From contig NZ_CP126994.1 of the NCBI RefSeq assembly GCF_030252425.1, positions 2,785,001 to 2,849,000 of the forward strand: a stretch of DNA of 64,000 nt, read 5' to 3'. The stretch's first letter is position 1. Each line of letters opens with the position of its first letter. The stretch is from Acidisoma sp. PAMC 29798 (GTDB taxonomy: Bacteria > Pseudomonadota > Alphaproteobacteria > Acetobacterales > Acetobacteraceae). A program made the position numbers and the translations under genes. Shown here piece after piece: positions 34,346 through 43,902 of this stretch. The notes beneath the pieces were generated by a model. That model did not search any database. It saw only the letters and a list, made by a program, of their open reading frames with translations, and was not told where the DNA came from.

Positions 34346-35133
34346 TCTGGAATGGTAATTTCCATGCCGTCATAGGCGGGTTCCAGCCCGCGCGGCAGAT
34401 TGCGCATCATCCAGCCCCAATCCATGTCGGTGCCCATATGGGTGAGGATGGTGCGCCGCGCGCCAAGCTTCGCCGCCCATTCCACCACCATCGCCAAGGA
34501 CGCATGGGTCCGATGCGGCTCACGCTGGAAACAATCGACCATCCAAGTGTCGATGCCTTCCAGAGCCGCCCAAGCCGGCGCATCGAGATCCACCACATCC
34601 GTGCAATAGGCGAAGCGGCCGAGGCGAAACCCGAGCGTGGTTGAGAAGCCATGGTCCTGGTCGAAAACCTCGATCTCGATCCCGGCAAGGGAGACGCGGT
34701 CGCCGCTTTTCACGACATCGATGTCCAATACCGGGCGGATGAAGCCGGGCGGACGCCATGGCAGGAAGGCGTAATCGAAACGGCGCTGCAACTCGCTCAC
34801 GGTATGGGCGTCGGCCCGCACCGGCATCGGCCGCCCGATGATGCGGTTCAGGATGCGCACATCATCCAGCCCCAGAATGTGGTCGGCATGGGAATGGGTG
34901 AACAGGATCCCCTCCACGGAGACGATGCCGTGGTCGATCAACTGGGTCCGCATATCCGGGGAGGTATCGACCAGAAAGCGTCGGCCGCTATTGCCCTGCA
35001 CCACGATGCTCGACCGGGTGCGTCGGTTGCGCTTTTCTGCCGGGTCGCATTCGCCCCAATCGCCCCGACCATCGGCGCCGCCGATCATCGGCACGCCCGC
35101 AGAGCCGCCGCAGCCCAAAACGATTACTTTCAA
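34342..35133 (-). CDS. MBL-fold metallohydrolase, PhnP-related
   Basis: The 263-aa protein has the metallo-beta-lactamase motif THSHADHILGLDD and an N-terminal VLGCGGSAGVPMIGG, as in the PhnP/GPMC group. Homologues follow tatD and metG in many alphaproteobacteria and are of unclear substrate. Because the C-P lyase cluster here lacks phnP, this protein could supply the cyclic phosphodiesterase step, but that is speculation. It overlaps the tatD stop by four bases. Its TAG lies in a family-A repeat. Confidence 0.82.
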   Translation of the reverse strand: MKVIVLGCGGSAGVPMIGGADGRGDWGECDPAEKRNRRTRSSIVVQGNSGRRFLVDTSPDMRTQLIDHGIVSVEGILFTHSHADHILGLDDVRILNRIIGRPMPVRADAHTVSELQRRFDYAFLPWRPPGFIRPVLDIDVVKSGDRVSLAGIEIEVFDQDHGFSTTLGFRLGRFAYCTDVVDLDAPAWAALEGIDTWMVDCFQREPHRTHASLAMVVEWAAKLGARRTILTHMGTDMDWGWMMRNLPRGLEPAYDGMEITIPE

Positions 35134-35909
35134 GCTGCAATCGCCTTCGGATAAAGCCGGCGGAAATTCGCCGTGGTCAGAGCGCCAAGCGCCTCTGTTT
35201 CCAGCCCGCGCACGGTGGCGAGCGTCGCGGCCGTATGGGCGACCCAGCCGGGTTCGTTGCGCTTGCCGCGATGGGGCATCGGCGCGAGGTAGGGCGAATC
35301 CGTTTCCACAAGGATACGGTCAGCCGGCATATCCCGCGCGATGTCGCGCAACTCGGTCGATTTCGGAAAGGTCAGGATGCCGGAGAAGCTGATATAGCCG
35401 CCCATCTCCATGGCCGCCTCGGCCAGCGGTCGACCGGCCGTGAAGCAATGGAGCAAAAAATCGAAGGGGCCGCCGGCATCGCGCTCCTCCCGCAGGATTG
35501 CCTCGATATCCGCGTCGGCACTGCGGGCGTGAATGGCCAGAGGCAATCCCGCCTGCCGGGCGGCGCGGATATGGGCGCGGAAGCCCGCCTGCTGCACCTC
35601 ATGCGGCGCCGTCTCATAGAAATAGTCGAGGCCGCTTTCGCCGATGCCGATGACCTTGGGGTGTTGGGTCATGGCGACGAGATCGGCCGGATCGGGCACC
35701 GGCTCCTCATGCGCATGCTGGGGATGGATGCCGACCGAACACCAGATGCCCGGCTGATCCTCGACGAGCGCGAGAATACGGCGGGACTGTTCCAGGCTGG
35801 TGCCGATGGACACCATCTCCCCCACGCCGGCGGCGCGAGCGCGGGCGATGACCTCGGGCAGTTCCTCGTCCTTGAAATAGTCAAGGTGGCAATGGCTATC
35901 GATCAGCAT
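35130..35909 (-). CDS. tatD: TatD-family metal-dependent DNase
   Basis: The 259-aa TIM-barrel hydrolase has DSHCHLDYF, GIHPQHAH, GESGLDYFYE, HARSAD and TDSPYLAP, the metal-binding blocks of TatD. These enzymes are 3'-5' exonucleases linked to DNA repair. The frame continues upstream inside metG. The ATG at 35909, one base after the metG stop, matches the family start MLIDSHCH. Confidence 0.92.
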   Translation of the reverse strand: MLIDSHCHLDYFKDEELPEVIARARAAGVGEMVSIGTSLEQSRRILALVEDQPGIWCSVGIHPQHAHEEPVPDPADLVAMTQHPKVIGIGESGLDYFYETAPHEVQQAGFRAHIRAARQAGLPLAIHARSADADIEAILREERDAGGPFDFLLHCFTAGRPLAEAAMEMGGYISFSGILTFPKSTELRDIARDMPADRILVETDSPYLAPMPHRGKRNEPGWVAHTAATLATVRGLETEALGALTTANFRRLYPKAIAA

Positions 35910-35910
35910 G

Positions 35911-37449
35911 CTAGGCAGCTTCCTCGACGAAGCGCGGGAAGATGCCCTGCGGCGCGGGCAGGATGCTGCCCTCGACCAGCGGCTGCGCCAGCCCAGCAAT
36001 GTCACGCGCCTCGGCCGGCACACCGACCTGATCCAGCATCCGCGCCGTGCTATCCGGCATGAAGGGCTGCAGCACGGTGGCCACCGTGCGGATGACATCC
36101 GCGAGCACGCGCAGCACCGCGCCCATGCGCACGACATCTGTCTTCTTCAGCGCCCAGGGCGCCTGGTGGTCGATATAGGCATTGGCCGCGCGGATGACGC
36201 GCCAGGCGTCTTCGAGGCCGTTATGGAAGGCCTGGCTATCGATCGCCGCGCGCATCTGGCCGGGCAGCGCCGCCGCCTGCTCGAGCAGAGCGCGATCGGC
36301 TTCGGTCACCGGTTCGGGCAACGGTGGCAGCCGGCCCTCGCAATTGCGCGCGATCATCGACAGGCTGCGCTGCGCGAGATTGCCGAGATCGTTGGCGAGT
36401 TCGACATTGAGGCGGCTGATCAGCCCGCGCCGGCTGTAATCGCCGTCATTGCCGAAAGGCATTTCCCGCATCAGGAAGAACCGAACCGCATCGCGCCCGA
36501 ATTCCTCGATCAGGGCAGATGGCTCGATCACATTGCCGATCGACTTGCTCATCTTCTCACCGTCCACCGTCCACCAGCCATTGGCGCTGACGCGCTTCGG
36601 CGCGGGCAGGCCGGCGGCCATCAAGAAGGCGGGCCAATAGACGGCATGGAAGCGGATGATGTCCTTGCCGACCATATGGACATCGGCCGGCCAAAAATGC
36701 GCCCGCGGTGCTGCCGCATCGGGATAGCCGATGGCGGTGAGATAGTTCGTCAGCGCATCGAGCCAGACGTACATGACATGAGCGGGATCGTTCGGCACCT
36801 CGACGCCCCAGGTGAAGCTGGTGCGACTGACGGACAAGTCGTTCAAGCCGCCCTTCACGAAACTCAGCACTTCGCGCTTTTGTGCATGGGGGGCGATGAA
36901 ATCGGGGTTCGCCTCATAGAAGGCGAGCAGCCGGTCGCCCCAGGCGGAGAGGCGGAAGAAATATGACGGCTCCCGCACCCACTCCACCGGCGCGCCGCTG
37001 GGGCCGACGCGAATGCCGTGGACATTGGTGGTCAGCTCATCCTCGGCATAGAAGGCCTCGTCCCGCAGGGCGTACCAGCCTTCGTAATGGCCGAGATAGA
37101 TGTCACCCGACTCGACCAGTTTGTTCCAGAGCGCGGCGCAGGCCAGCTTGTGGCGTGGCTCGGTGGTGCGGATGAAATCGTCGTTGGAAATGCCCAGGCC
37201 CGCCGCCATCATGCGGAACTCCTCGGCGAAACCATCGGTGAAGGTCTGCGGATCGAGGCCCGCATCCAACGCCGCCTTCTCGACCTTCTGGCCGTGCTCG
37301 TCCGTGCCGGTCAGGAAGAAGACCTCGTAGCCGTCCAGCCGCTTCCAGCGGGCCACGACATCAGCCGCGATCGAGGTATAGGCGTGACCGATATGCGGCG
37401 CCCCGTTCACGTAATAGATCGGCGTCGTCACATAGAAACTGTTGGTCAT
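35911..37449 (-). CDS. metG: Methionyl-tRNA synthetase
   Basis: The 512-aa class I synthetase has H19-I-G-H22 in PHIGHAYTS and KMSKSIGNVI. It lacks the C-terminal tRNA-binding extension found in longer forms, as usual for the short type. It charges tRNA-Met. It overlaps holB by ATGA and is followed by tatD, the conserved holB-metG-tatD order. Confidence 0.96.
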   Translation of the reverse strand: MTNSFYVTTPIYYVNGAPHIGHAYTSIAADVVARWKRLDGYEVFFLTGTDEHGQKVEKAALDAGLDPQTFTDGFAEEFRMMAAGLGISNDDFIRTTEPRHKLACAALWNKLVESGDIYLGHYEGWYALRDEAFYAEDELTTNVHGIRVGPSGAPVEWVREPSYFFRLSAWGDRLLAFYEANPDFIAPHAQKREVLSFVKGGLNDLSVSRTSFTWGVEVPNDPAHVMYVWLDALTNYLTAIGYPDAAAPRAHFWPADVHMVGKDIIRFHAVYWPAFLMAAGLPAPKRVSANGWWTVDGEKMSKSIGNVIEPSALIEEFGRDAVRFFLMREMPFGNDGDYSRRGLISRLNVELANDLGNLAQRSLSMIARNCEGRLPPLPEPVTEADRALLEQAAALPGQMRAAIDSQAFHNGLEDAWRVIRAANAYIDHQAPWALKKTDVVRMGAVLRVLADVIRTVATVLQPFMPDSTARMLDQVGVPAEARDIAGLAQPLVEGSILPAPQGIFPRFVEEAA

Positions 37450-38441
37450 GTCCCTGCCATCACGCTGAGGCCGGCCAGAACCGCCTGACGGCGATCGAGG
37501 GCAAGGCGCTCAGTCTCATCCTGGATGTGCGTCAGCGCCTGCCATACCGCACCCCAGCCCTCAAGGGAACGCGACGCCAGCAGCCGCGCCTGATCGGCAT
37601 CCGGCAGGCCCCGCGCGCCCTGCCGCACGGTCAGACTGACGGCTTGGCGCAGCATCTCCATGAACAGCGAAAAATCCGTCTCGTCCCGCGCCACAGCATC
37701 CGCCACGGCATGCGCGGAAGCGCCTGTCGGCAGCGAGGCCAGCACGCGCGACACCTGCGCCGCCATCGCGGGGCCATCACCCTCCGCCAAGGCCAGCGCA
37801 CGGCCCGGCGCGCCTTCGGCCATGACCGCCAAGTGGTGGCGATCCTGGGCGCTAAGATCGGGCAAAGCGGTGGCGAGCAGCGTCTCGGTCTCGGTCACCG
37901 AGAGCGGCGACAGGCGCAGCCGGCGGCACCGGCTGCGGATGGTGGAGGGCAATAGCCCCGCCGCATGCGACACCAGCAGCAGAAGGGCGCCGGTCGGCGG
38001 CTCCTCCAGCAGCTTCAGCAGGGCATTGGCGGCATTGGGGTTCATCTCCTCGGCGCCATCGACGATGACGACGCGCCAGCCGCCCTCGCCCGCCGTGCGG
38101 CGCAGGAAATGCGAGACCTCCCGAACCTCATCGACCACGATCTCCTGCCGCATGCGCTTGCGTTTCTCGTCCATGCCGCGCTCGACGGTCATGAGGCCGG
38201 CATGGGTTCCGGCGGCGATGCGGCGGAACACGGGATCGGCGGGATCGACATGGAGGCTCTCGCCCGGCTTGCGGCCGGCGAGCAGCGTGCGGGCGAGGCG
38301 ATAGGCGAGTGTCGCCTTGCCGATGCCGCGCGTGCCGGTAATCAGCCAGGCATGGTGCAGGCGCCCGCTGGTCCGCGCCTGCTGCCAGCTTTGCTCTGCC
38401 GCGTCATGGCCGAGCAGGTCAGGATTGTCGCGCGGTGTCAG
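37446..38441 (-). CDS. holB: DNA polymerase III delta' subunit
   Basis: The protein (331 aa from 38441) has the clamp-loader features [20 protein letters not shown], then a sensor region [26 protein letters not shown] and SRCRRL. Delta' is part of the clamp loader. There is no ATG, GTG or TTG near the expected N-terminus. A CTG at 38441 overlaps the FKBP stop (CTGA) and is the best-placed start; the only other is an ATG at 38588 that would add 49 Arg/His-rich residues antagonistic to the family. It is co-transcribed with metG. Confidence 0.8.
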   Translation of the reverse strand: MTPRDNPDLLGHDAAEQSWQQARTSGRLHHAWLITGTRGIGKATLAYRLARTLLAGRKPGESLHVDPADPVFRRIAAGTHAGLMTVERGMDEKRKRMRQEIVVDEVREVSHFLRRTAGEGGWRVVIVDGAEEMNPNAANALLKLLEEPPTGALLLLVSHAAGLLPSTIRSRCRRLRLSPLSVTETETLLATALPDLSAQDRHHLAVMAEGAPGRALALAEGDGPAMAAQVSRVLASLPTGASAHAVADAVARDETDFSLFMEMLRQAVSLTVRQGARGLPDADQARLLASRSLEGWGAVWQALTHIQDETERLALDRRQAVLAGLSVMAGT

Positions 38442-38860
38442 TTTGCGCCCAGCAGCTCGATATCGAAGATCAGCGTGGCGCCGGGCGGAATGACGCCGCC
38501 GGCGCCCTGGTCGCCGTAAGCCTGATCGGGCGGAATGATGAGCGTGCGCTTGCCGCCGACATGCATGGTGGCAACGCCCGCGTCCCAACCCGGAATGACC
38601 TGCTGGTCGTTCAGGATGAAGCTGAAGGGCTGGCTACGGTCGCGCGAGCTGTCGAACTTGCGGCCCTTCTGGCCGTTATTGTCCAGCCAGCCCGTGTATT
38701 GCACCACGACCGTCTGGCCGCTCTGCGGCTCCGGCCCAGTGCCGACGACTTCGTCATGATATTTGACGCCGGACGGCAGGGTCGTGAAATCGTCGGCCGA
38801 AGCGGCGATATTGGCGGTCATCAGGAAAGCTCCAACAAGTGGCAAAAGGAAACGGCGCAT
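38438..38860 (-). CDS. FKBP-type peptidyl-prolyl isomerase, exported
   Basis: The 140-aa protein has a signal peptide ([22 protein letters not shown]) and one FKBP domain: [54 protein letters not shown]. It should catalyse proline isomerisation in the periplasm. It lies between tmk and holB, which are usually neighbours, so it looks inserted into a conserved order. Confidence 0.92.
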   Translation of the reverse strand: MRRFLLPLVGAFLMTANIAASADDFTTLPSGVKYHDEVVGTGPEPQSGQTVVVQYTGWLDNNGQKGRKFDSSRDRSQPFSFILNDQQVIPGWDAGVATMHVGGKRTLIIPPDQAYGDQGAGGVIPPGATLIFDIELLGAN

Positions 38861-38868
38861 GGACGATA

Positions 38869-39528
38869 CTATCCTTGACTGAGGGAGGCCGCGAGCCGGG
38901 ATCGGACGTGGCTGACGACATCCTGTTGCACGACATCGATGGCACGGTCGGCGTCGATGAGGATGGTGCGGTAAGGATCCTGGGCCGCCTGGGCACGAAA
39001 TGAGGCCCGCACGCGCTGGTGGAACCCGAGGTCGAGACCTTCGAAACGCCCCTCATCGGTCGCGTCATCGGCCAGGCGCCGGCGGCTGCGGCCGATGCCT
39101 GTGGCAGGATCGACATCCAGCAGCACCGTGAGATCGGGGCGGAAATCCTCCACGAAGCGGCGATGCAGATCGAGAATGAGGTCAGCCTCGATGCCGCGCC
39201 CGCCACCTTGATAGGCGAGCGTGGAGCCCAGGAACCGGTCACACAGCACGACGCGGCCGGCCGCCAACGCCGGGCGGATGACGCGCTTGACGTGCTGGAT
39301 GCGGGCGGCGGTCATCAGCAGAAGTTCGGAGCCTTGGTCCCAGACGGCGCCGGAGGCCGCGAGCAGCAAGGCGCGGAGTTCCAGCCCTTCCGGCGTACCG
39401 CCGGGCTCGCGCGTCGACAGCACGTCATGCCCATCGGCGGTGAGCGCCGCCGCGAGGGTTACGAGCGCACCGCCCTTGCCGGCGCCGTCCCCGCCTTCGA
39501 AGGCGATGAAGGGAGCGTTCGCCGTCAT
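38869..39528 (-). CDS. tmk: Thymidylate kinase with unusual P-loop
   Basis: The 219-aa protein has the Tmk blocks [29 protein letters not shown] and an Arg-rich lid (GRSRRRLAD). Tmk phosphorylates dTMP to dTDP. The P-loop reads G12-G-D-G-A-G-K18-G19-G20, so the Ser/Thr normally after the Lys is Gly. The gene order dac-tmk-holB is conserved, which supports function despite this change. It is separated from dac by a family-B repeat. Confidence 0.88.
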   Translation of the reverse strand: MTANAPFIAFEGGDGAGKGGALVTLAAALTADGHDVLSTREPGGTPEGLELRALLLAASGAVWDQGSELLLMTAARIQHVKRVIRPALAAGRVVLCDRFLGSTLAYQGGGRGIEADLILDLHRRFVEDFRPDLTVLLDVDPATGIGRSRRRLADDATDEGRFEGLDLGFHQRVRASFRAQAAQDPYRTILIDADRAIDVVQQDVVSHVRSRLAASLSQG

Positions 39529-39557
39529 CCGCGCACGCGAACCCCCTCAAAGTAACC

Positions 39558-39656
39558 GTCATGCGCGGACTTGATCCGCGCACCTACCCGTTGCGGCGCC
39601 CTGACGGCGTGTGGGCGCCACAGCGGGTAGGCCCGCGGATCAAGTCCGCGGGTGAC
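39558..39656. repeat. Family-B palindromic repeat (about 99 bp)
   Basis: GTCATGCGCGGACTTGATCC...ACCTACCCG on the left faces CGGGTAGG...GGATCAAGTCCGCGGGTGAC on the right, with GGCGCC and a short centre between. A second copy lies at 44246-44350 and a half copy at 9671-9730. Whether it affects tmk expression is not known. Confidence 0.78.
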
Positions 39657-39696
39657 GAGTTCGGAGTGGCGAGGACGGGTCAACGACCCACCGTCC

Positions 39697-40959
39697 CTAA
39701 GCGCGGGTGATGAAATGCCGCAGACGCGCAAAGGCGCGGCCGGGCAAACCAAGACGCGGCACGGCGTTCATGGCGACCAGCGGCGCGCTGGCGGCGGCCT
39801 GCCCACTCGGGATGCCGACGCCGCTCAGGCTGATCTGGCCAATCTTCTGCCCGGCGACGATCGGGGCGGGCACCGGCGCGGCGTAATCCACCGCAACCTT
39901 GGCCGAGTTGCGCCAACCCTGCGGCAAGGTCACCACCGTGGTCTGAGCAACCGTCAGCCCCACGGTCGGCGTCTCCCCCAACCAGACCTGCGCGGCCGTC
40001 ACTTGCTGGCCCGGCGTGAACAGCGGCACGTCCTCGAAATTGTTGAACGCCCAGTCCATCAGCCGCTTGGATTCCGTGACGCGCGAGTTCCATGTCGGCA
40101 AGCCATTGAGCACGACGATGATGCGGCGATCGTTGCGCATGGTGGTGCCGGCGAGGGAATAGCCGCCCTCCTCGGTATGACCGGTCTTGAGACCGTCCCC
40201 GAGGCCCGCCGTCACCAGCGGATTGCGATTCTGCTGGCTGATCTTGTTGTACGTGAAGTTCTGCTCGCCCGCGTAATGGTAGTAATCCGGGAAGTCGCGA
40301 ATGATGCGCTCACCGAGCGTCGCGATGTCGCGCACCGACATGACATGGCCATCCGCCGGCCAGCCTGAGGCATTGACGAAATGGGAGGCCGTGAGGCCGA
40401 GCTTCTTGGCCTCGTCGTTCATCATATTGGCAAAGGCGCTTTCGGACCCGCCGATGCCCTCGGCCAGCGCCACCGCCGCGTCATTCCCGGAATCGACGAA
40501 GATGCCCCGGATCAGATCCTCGACCGTGACGTTGGTCCCGACCTGAATGAACATGCGCGACCCGCCCATGTGCCAGGCCTGCTCGCTGACGAGGAAGGTC
40601 TGGTCGAGGCGCAGCTTGCCCGACTTCAACTGGCTGAAGGTGATGTAGATCGTCATCAGCTTGGTGAGGGAGGACGGCGGGCTGGCGGTATCGGGGTCTT
40701 TTTCGAGCAGAACGGCGCCGGTGTTGAAATCGATGACAATGGCATGGCTTGCCACCGTGTCCAGCGGCCCGATCGGGGTATTCGCGGGGGTCGAAACAGC
40801 AGCGGCGTTGCTGGCGGGTCCGCCCTCGTCACCGCCGGCGGCGCCCGCAGCGGGGGCACCCGGCTTGGCGGCATGCACGCGCTTGCGGGCCCAGGCGGGC
40901 AAAGCCGCAAAGCTGCCGATGGCGGCGGTGGAGAGCAACAGGAGGCGGCGGGTGTTCAT
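39697..40959 (-). CDS. D-alanyl-D-alanine carboxypeptidase (PBP5/6-like)
   Basis: The 420-aa protein has a signal peptide (LLLLSTAAIGSFAALPAWA), the active-site S97-L-T-K100, a DSGNDAAV SxN motif and GLKTGHTEEGG. A C-terminal beta domain follows and ends in a basic tail that may act as a membrane anchor. It trims peptidoglycan stem peptides. The ATG at 40959 is chosen over a longer open frame that overlaps rlpA. It is the third of mltB-rlpA-dac. Confidence 0.92.
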   Translation of the reverse strand: MNTRRLLLLSTAAIGSFAALPAWARKRVHAAKPGAPAAGAAGGDEGGPASNAAAVSTPANTPIGPLDTVASHAIVIDFNTGAVLLEKDPDTASPPSSLTKLMTIYITFSQLKSGKLRLDQTFLVSEQAWHMGGSRMFIQVGTNVTVEDLIRGIFVDSGNDAAVALAEGIGGSESAFANMMNDEAKKLGLTASHFVNASGWPADGHVMSVRDIATLGERIIRDFPDYYHYAGEQNFTYNKISQQNRNPLVTAGLGDGLKTGHTEEGGYSLAGTTMRNDRRIIVVLNGLPTWNSRVTESKRLMDWAFNNFEDVPLFTPGQQVTAAQVWLGETPTVGLTVAQTTVVTLPQGWRNSAKVAVDYAAPVPAPIVAGQKIGQISLSGVGIPSGQAAASAPLVAMNAVPRLGLPGRAFARLRHFITRA

Positions 40960-40984
40960 GAGGCGATTCCGATGGAAGCGGGGG

Positions 40985-41866
40985 CTATCTGACGACAATC
41001 GTCGCGTCGATGCCGCCGGAGCGTAACGTCGAAGCGAGCGCCGCATCGGCTTGCGGCACGGACGGATAGGGGCCGGTGAGGACACCATAGAGCGTGCGTC
41101 CCTCACCCGCGAGGGCGATGACATGGGCGTTGGGAAGGCCCGACAGACCGGCCGAGGCGCGCCAGGCATCGCTCTGACGACCGAAGCTGCCCGATTGGAT
41201 GTAGAGGCTGCCGGGATCGGCAGGACCCTGCGTCAGCGTCACCGGCAGATCGAGCGGCGGCACAGCCTGCGCGACCGCCTGTTCGCCGGCGCCTGCGGAC
41301 GGACCCACAGCATTGCCGCCCGATTGGGCGACGCCCGCCGGCGGCGCGAGGCTCGCCGACTGGAATCCGGTCACCGGTGCGGCGGCGATCTTGATGCCGC
41401 CCCCGAGGCTATCGGCCAGCGCCTGGCTCGGCCCCTGCTGGATCACGATCCGCACTTCGGCCGCGCCATCGGCGGGAATGCCAAGCAGGTCGGCGGCCTT
41501 GGGCGTGACTTCCAGAATCCGGCCCGGATCGGCGGGCCCGCGGTCATTGAGGCGCAACAGAAGCTGCCGCCCGGTCTGCAGATTGGTGACCTGAACGATC
41601 GCCGGCAGTTGCAGCGTCGGGTGCGCGCCGGTCATGGCATCCGGGTCATAGCCCTCACCATCGGCCGTGACGCTCGGCGCATCGTCGCCATAGACAGAGG
41701 CGAGACCGGTGCGGGTGTAGCCGAGATCCTCGCGCGGATAGTGCCAAACGCCCTGCGCCTCATAGCCCGAGCCGATCGTATAGACGGGGTGGGACGCGAC
41801 GGGCGGCGCGCGATGGGTGCAGCCGGCCACGACCAGCGCCGTCGCGAAAGCCAGGGTCAGCTTCAT
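40985..41866 (-). CDS. rlpA: RlpA-like septal lipoprotein with SPOR domain
   Basis: The 293-aa protein has a lipoprotein signal (VVAGC, Cys16). A double-psi beta-barrel RlpA domain follows (GLASVYGDD, TAMTGAHP-like DAMTGAHPTLQLP, VRLNDRGP-like LRLNDRGPADPGR). The last 70 residues are a SPOR domain (LYIQSGSFGRQSDAW) that binds denuded glycan at the septum. Some RlpA proteins are lytic transglycosylases. It overlaps the mltB-like gene by four bases. Confidence 0.88.
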   Translation of the reverse strand: MKLTLAFATALVVAGCTHRAPPVASHPVYTIGSGYEAQGVWHYPREDLGYTRTGLASVYGDDAPSVTADGEGYDPDAMTGAHPTLQLPAIVQVTNLQTGRQLLLRLNDRGPADPGRILEVTPKAADLLGIPADGAAEVRIVIQQGPSQALADSLGGGIKIAAAPVTGFQSASLAPPAGVAQSGGNAVGPSAGAGEQAVAQAVPPLDLPVTLTQGPADPGSLYIQSGSFGRQSDAWRASAGLSGLPNAHVIALAGEGRTLYGVLTGPYPSVPQADAALASTLRSGGIDATIVVR

Positions 41867-42846
41867 GCGGTGACGATATCGCCGAGCAAGCCCACCGAGA
41901 GGGCGTAGAAATCGGATGGGTTGTAGCGGCGGATCGCCTTGTAATTCGGATAGACCAGGAAGGAACTGCCGCCGACACCATCAGGCTGGATCAGGCGCGC
42001 CGGCATCGCGGAGGAAACCGCCCGGTGGCCGGGCAAACGGCGCACGCCCATGGCGAGCCAGTTCGACAAGGGTTGCGCCTGGTCGGGGTCATTTCCGGCC
42101 GCATCGACGCCAGCGCCCAGGACCACCGACTCGCCCCAGGGCTCGCCGTTCCGCCAGCCGGAGACGTGCAGATAGTTGCCGATCGAGGCCAGGCTATCGG
42201 GCGTATTGGTCCAGATGTCGCGGCGGCCATCGCCCGTGAAATCCACCGCCAGCTTGAGGTAGACGCTGGGCATGAATTGCGGCTGGCCCATGGCGCCGGC
42301 GTAGCTGCCGGTCATGGCGGCGGGCGTGATATCGCCATGGTCGAGGATGCGCAGTGCCGCGAGCAATTCCGATTGGAAATAGCTCGCCCGATGGCTGCTC
42401 CAGCCCAGCGTCGCCAGGGCCTGCACCACCGAAAACCCGCCGGTGGTCGTGCCGTAATTGGTCTCCAATCCCCAGATACCCATGATGACGCTGGGATCGA
42501 CGCCGAAGCGGTCCTGCACGGCGGCCAGGGTGGTGCGGTAGGCCGCGAAATTCTCCTTGCCATGCGCGATGCGCGTCGCCGACAGGCGGCCGGCGGAATA
42601 CTGCGCCCAGGTCTGGGTGAATTCCGGCTGGCGATTGATGAGGTCGATCACAGTCTGATTGGCGGTGAGGCCATTCAGCGTCGCGCGGCGCGTGGCGTAG
42701 CTTATGCCATTCGCTGCGGCCTTGGCGTCGAAAGCCACCAGGAAGCTGTAGAAGCTGCCATCGGCCGCGCGCGCAGGCGCTGCGGCGCCGAGCACGAGCG
42801 CCCCGGAGGCGGCGGGAATCAGACTGAGAAGGGTGCGGCGGAACAT
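41863..42846 (-). CDS. Lytic murein transglycosylase, MltB family
   Basis: The 327-aa protein has a signal peptide (MFRRTLLSLIPAASGALVLG...ARA) and the MltB core: IMGIWGLETNYGT with the catalytic Glu, SYAGAMGQPQFMPSVYL, and PDSLASIGNYL. It cleaves glycan strands with 1,6-anhydro ends. An earlier ATG at 42897 would add 17 residues; the choice of 42846 rests on the signal peptide. First gene of the leftward cell-wall group. Confidence 0.9.
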   Translation of the reverse strand: MFRRTLLSLIPAASGALVLGAAAPARAADGSFYSFLVAFDAKAAANGISYATRRATLNGLTANQTVIDLINRQPEFTQTWAQYSAGRLSATRIAHGKENFAAYRTTLAAVQDRFGVDPSVIMGIWGLETNYGTTTGGFSVVQALATLGWSSHRASYFQSELLAALRILDHGDITPAAMTGSYAGAMGQPQFMPSVYLKLAVDFTGDGRRDIWTNTPDSLASIGNYLHVSGWRNGEPWGESVVLGAGVDAAGNDPDQAQPLSNWLAMGVRRLPGHRAVSSAMPARLIQPDGVGGSSFLVYPNYKAIRRYNPSDFYALSVGLLGDIVTA

Positions 42847-43042
42847 GCGCAATCTCTGCCAGAGCGCGCGGGGCGGAGCAACTGAAGCCTGCGCCATCTT
42901 CAAACGGTCGCTATTGAGAGATCACTCAGACATCAGCCCTGCCACGCCCACCCTTGCACGGCCTTCGGTCGCGGGCGCATTCTTATACTATGAGGCCATG
43001 AGAGGCTGAAGGCCCGCACGGGCGGGCTCACGGAGACGGTTG

Positions 43043-43843
43043 ATGGATGGCGAAACGGAATCTCGGCGCATTACGCTTTACGAGCAGGGCGATTTCGTCG
43101 GCATGCGCGCGGCGGGCCGGTTGGCCGCCGAAGTGCTCGACATGATCGCGCCGCATGTGGTGCCGGGCGTCACCACCGACCGGCTCGACAGCCTGTGCCA
43201 TGACTTCATCCTCGCGCATGACGCGGTGCCGGCGCCGCTGAACTATCGTGGTTTTCCGAAATCGATCTGCACCTCGATCAACCATGTCGTGTGCCACGGC
43301 ATTCCGGGCGAGCGGCGCCTGGAAGACGGCGACATCCTCAATATCGACATCACCGTGATCCTGAACGGCTGGTATGGCGACACCAGCCGCATGTATGTCG
43401 CGGGCAATGCCAGCACCCGCGCCAAGCGACTGATCGACGTCACGTATGAGTCGCTGATGCTCGGCATCGCGGCGGTGAAGCCGGGGGCGACGCTGGGCGA
43501 TATCGGCCACGCCATCCAGAGCTTCGTCGAACCGCAGCGGTTTAGCATCGTGCGGGATTTCTGCGGCCACGGCATCGGGCGGCGCTTCCACGAGCCGCCG
43601 AACATCCTGCATTACGGCCGCGCGCGGGAGGGCACGACGCTGCGCGCCGGCATGTTCTTCACGATCGAGCCGATGGTGAATGCCGGTCGTTCGGACGTGA
43701 AGATTCTGGATGACGGTTGGACTGCCGTAACACGCGACCGCAGCCTGTCGGCGCAGTTCGAACATATGATCGGCGTGACGAAGGACGGGTGCGAGATCTT
43801 CACGCTGTCGCCGGCCGGGATGACGAAACCGCCTTACGATTGA
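43043..43843 (+). CDS. map: Type I methionine aminopeptidase
   Basis: The 266-aa enzyme has the metal ligands in NIDITVILNGWYGDTSR, CGHGIGRRFHEPP and FFTIEPMVN, plus CHGIPG. It removes the initiator Met from new proteins. GGAGA lies 9 bases before the ATG at 43043 (a TTG immediately upstream is also in frame). It is divergent from the mltB-like gene. Confidence 0.94.
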   Translation: MDGETESRRITLYEQGDFVGMRAAGRLAAEVLDMIAPHVVPGVTTDRLDSLCHDFILAHDAVPAPLNYRGFPKSICTSINHVVCHGIPGERRLEDGDILNIDITVILNGWYGDTSRMYVAGNASTRAKRLIDVTYESLMLGIAAVKPGATLGDIGHAIQSFVEPQRFSIVRDFCGHGIGRRFHEPPNILHYGRAREGTTLRAGMFFTIEPMVNAGRSDVKILDDGWTAVTRDRSLSAQFEHMIGVTKDGCEIFTLSPAGMTKPPYD

Positions 43844-43873
43844 AGGTTTTGTGCCCTCTAAACAGGGCAGCGC

Positions 43874-43899
43874 AATACGATGCGATACTGCATCGTATT
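43874..43899. repeat. Perfect inverted repeat upstream of the GIY-YIG gene
   Basis: AATACGATGC (43874-43883) and GCATCGTATT (43890-43899) are exact reverse complements with a 6-base loop. The repeat ends 3 bases before the predicted ATG, so it would cover the ribosome-binding region or serve as a DNA target. Confidence 0.7.
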
Positions 43900-43902
43900 T
43901 GG

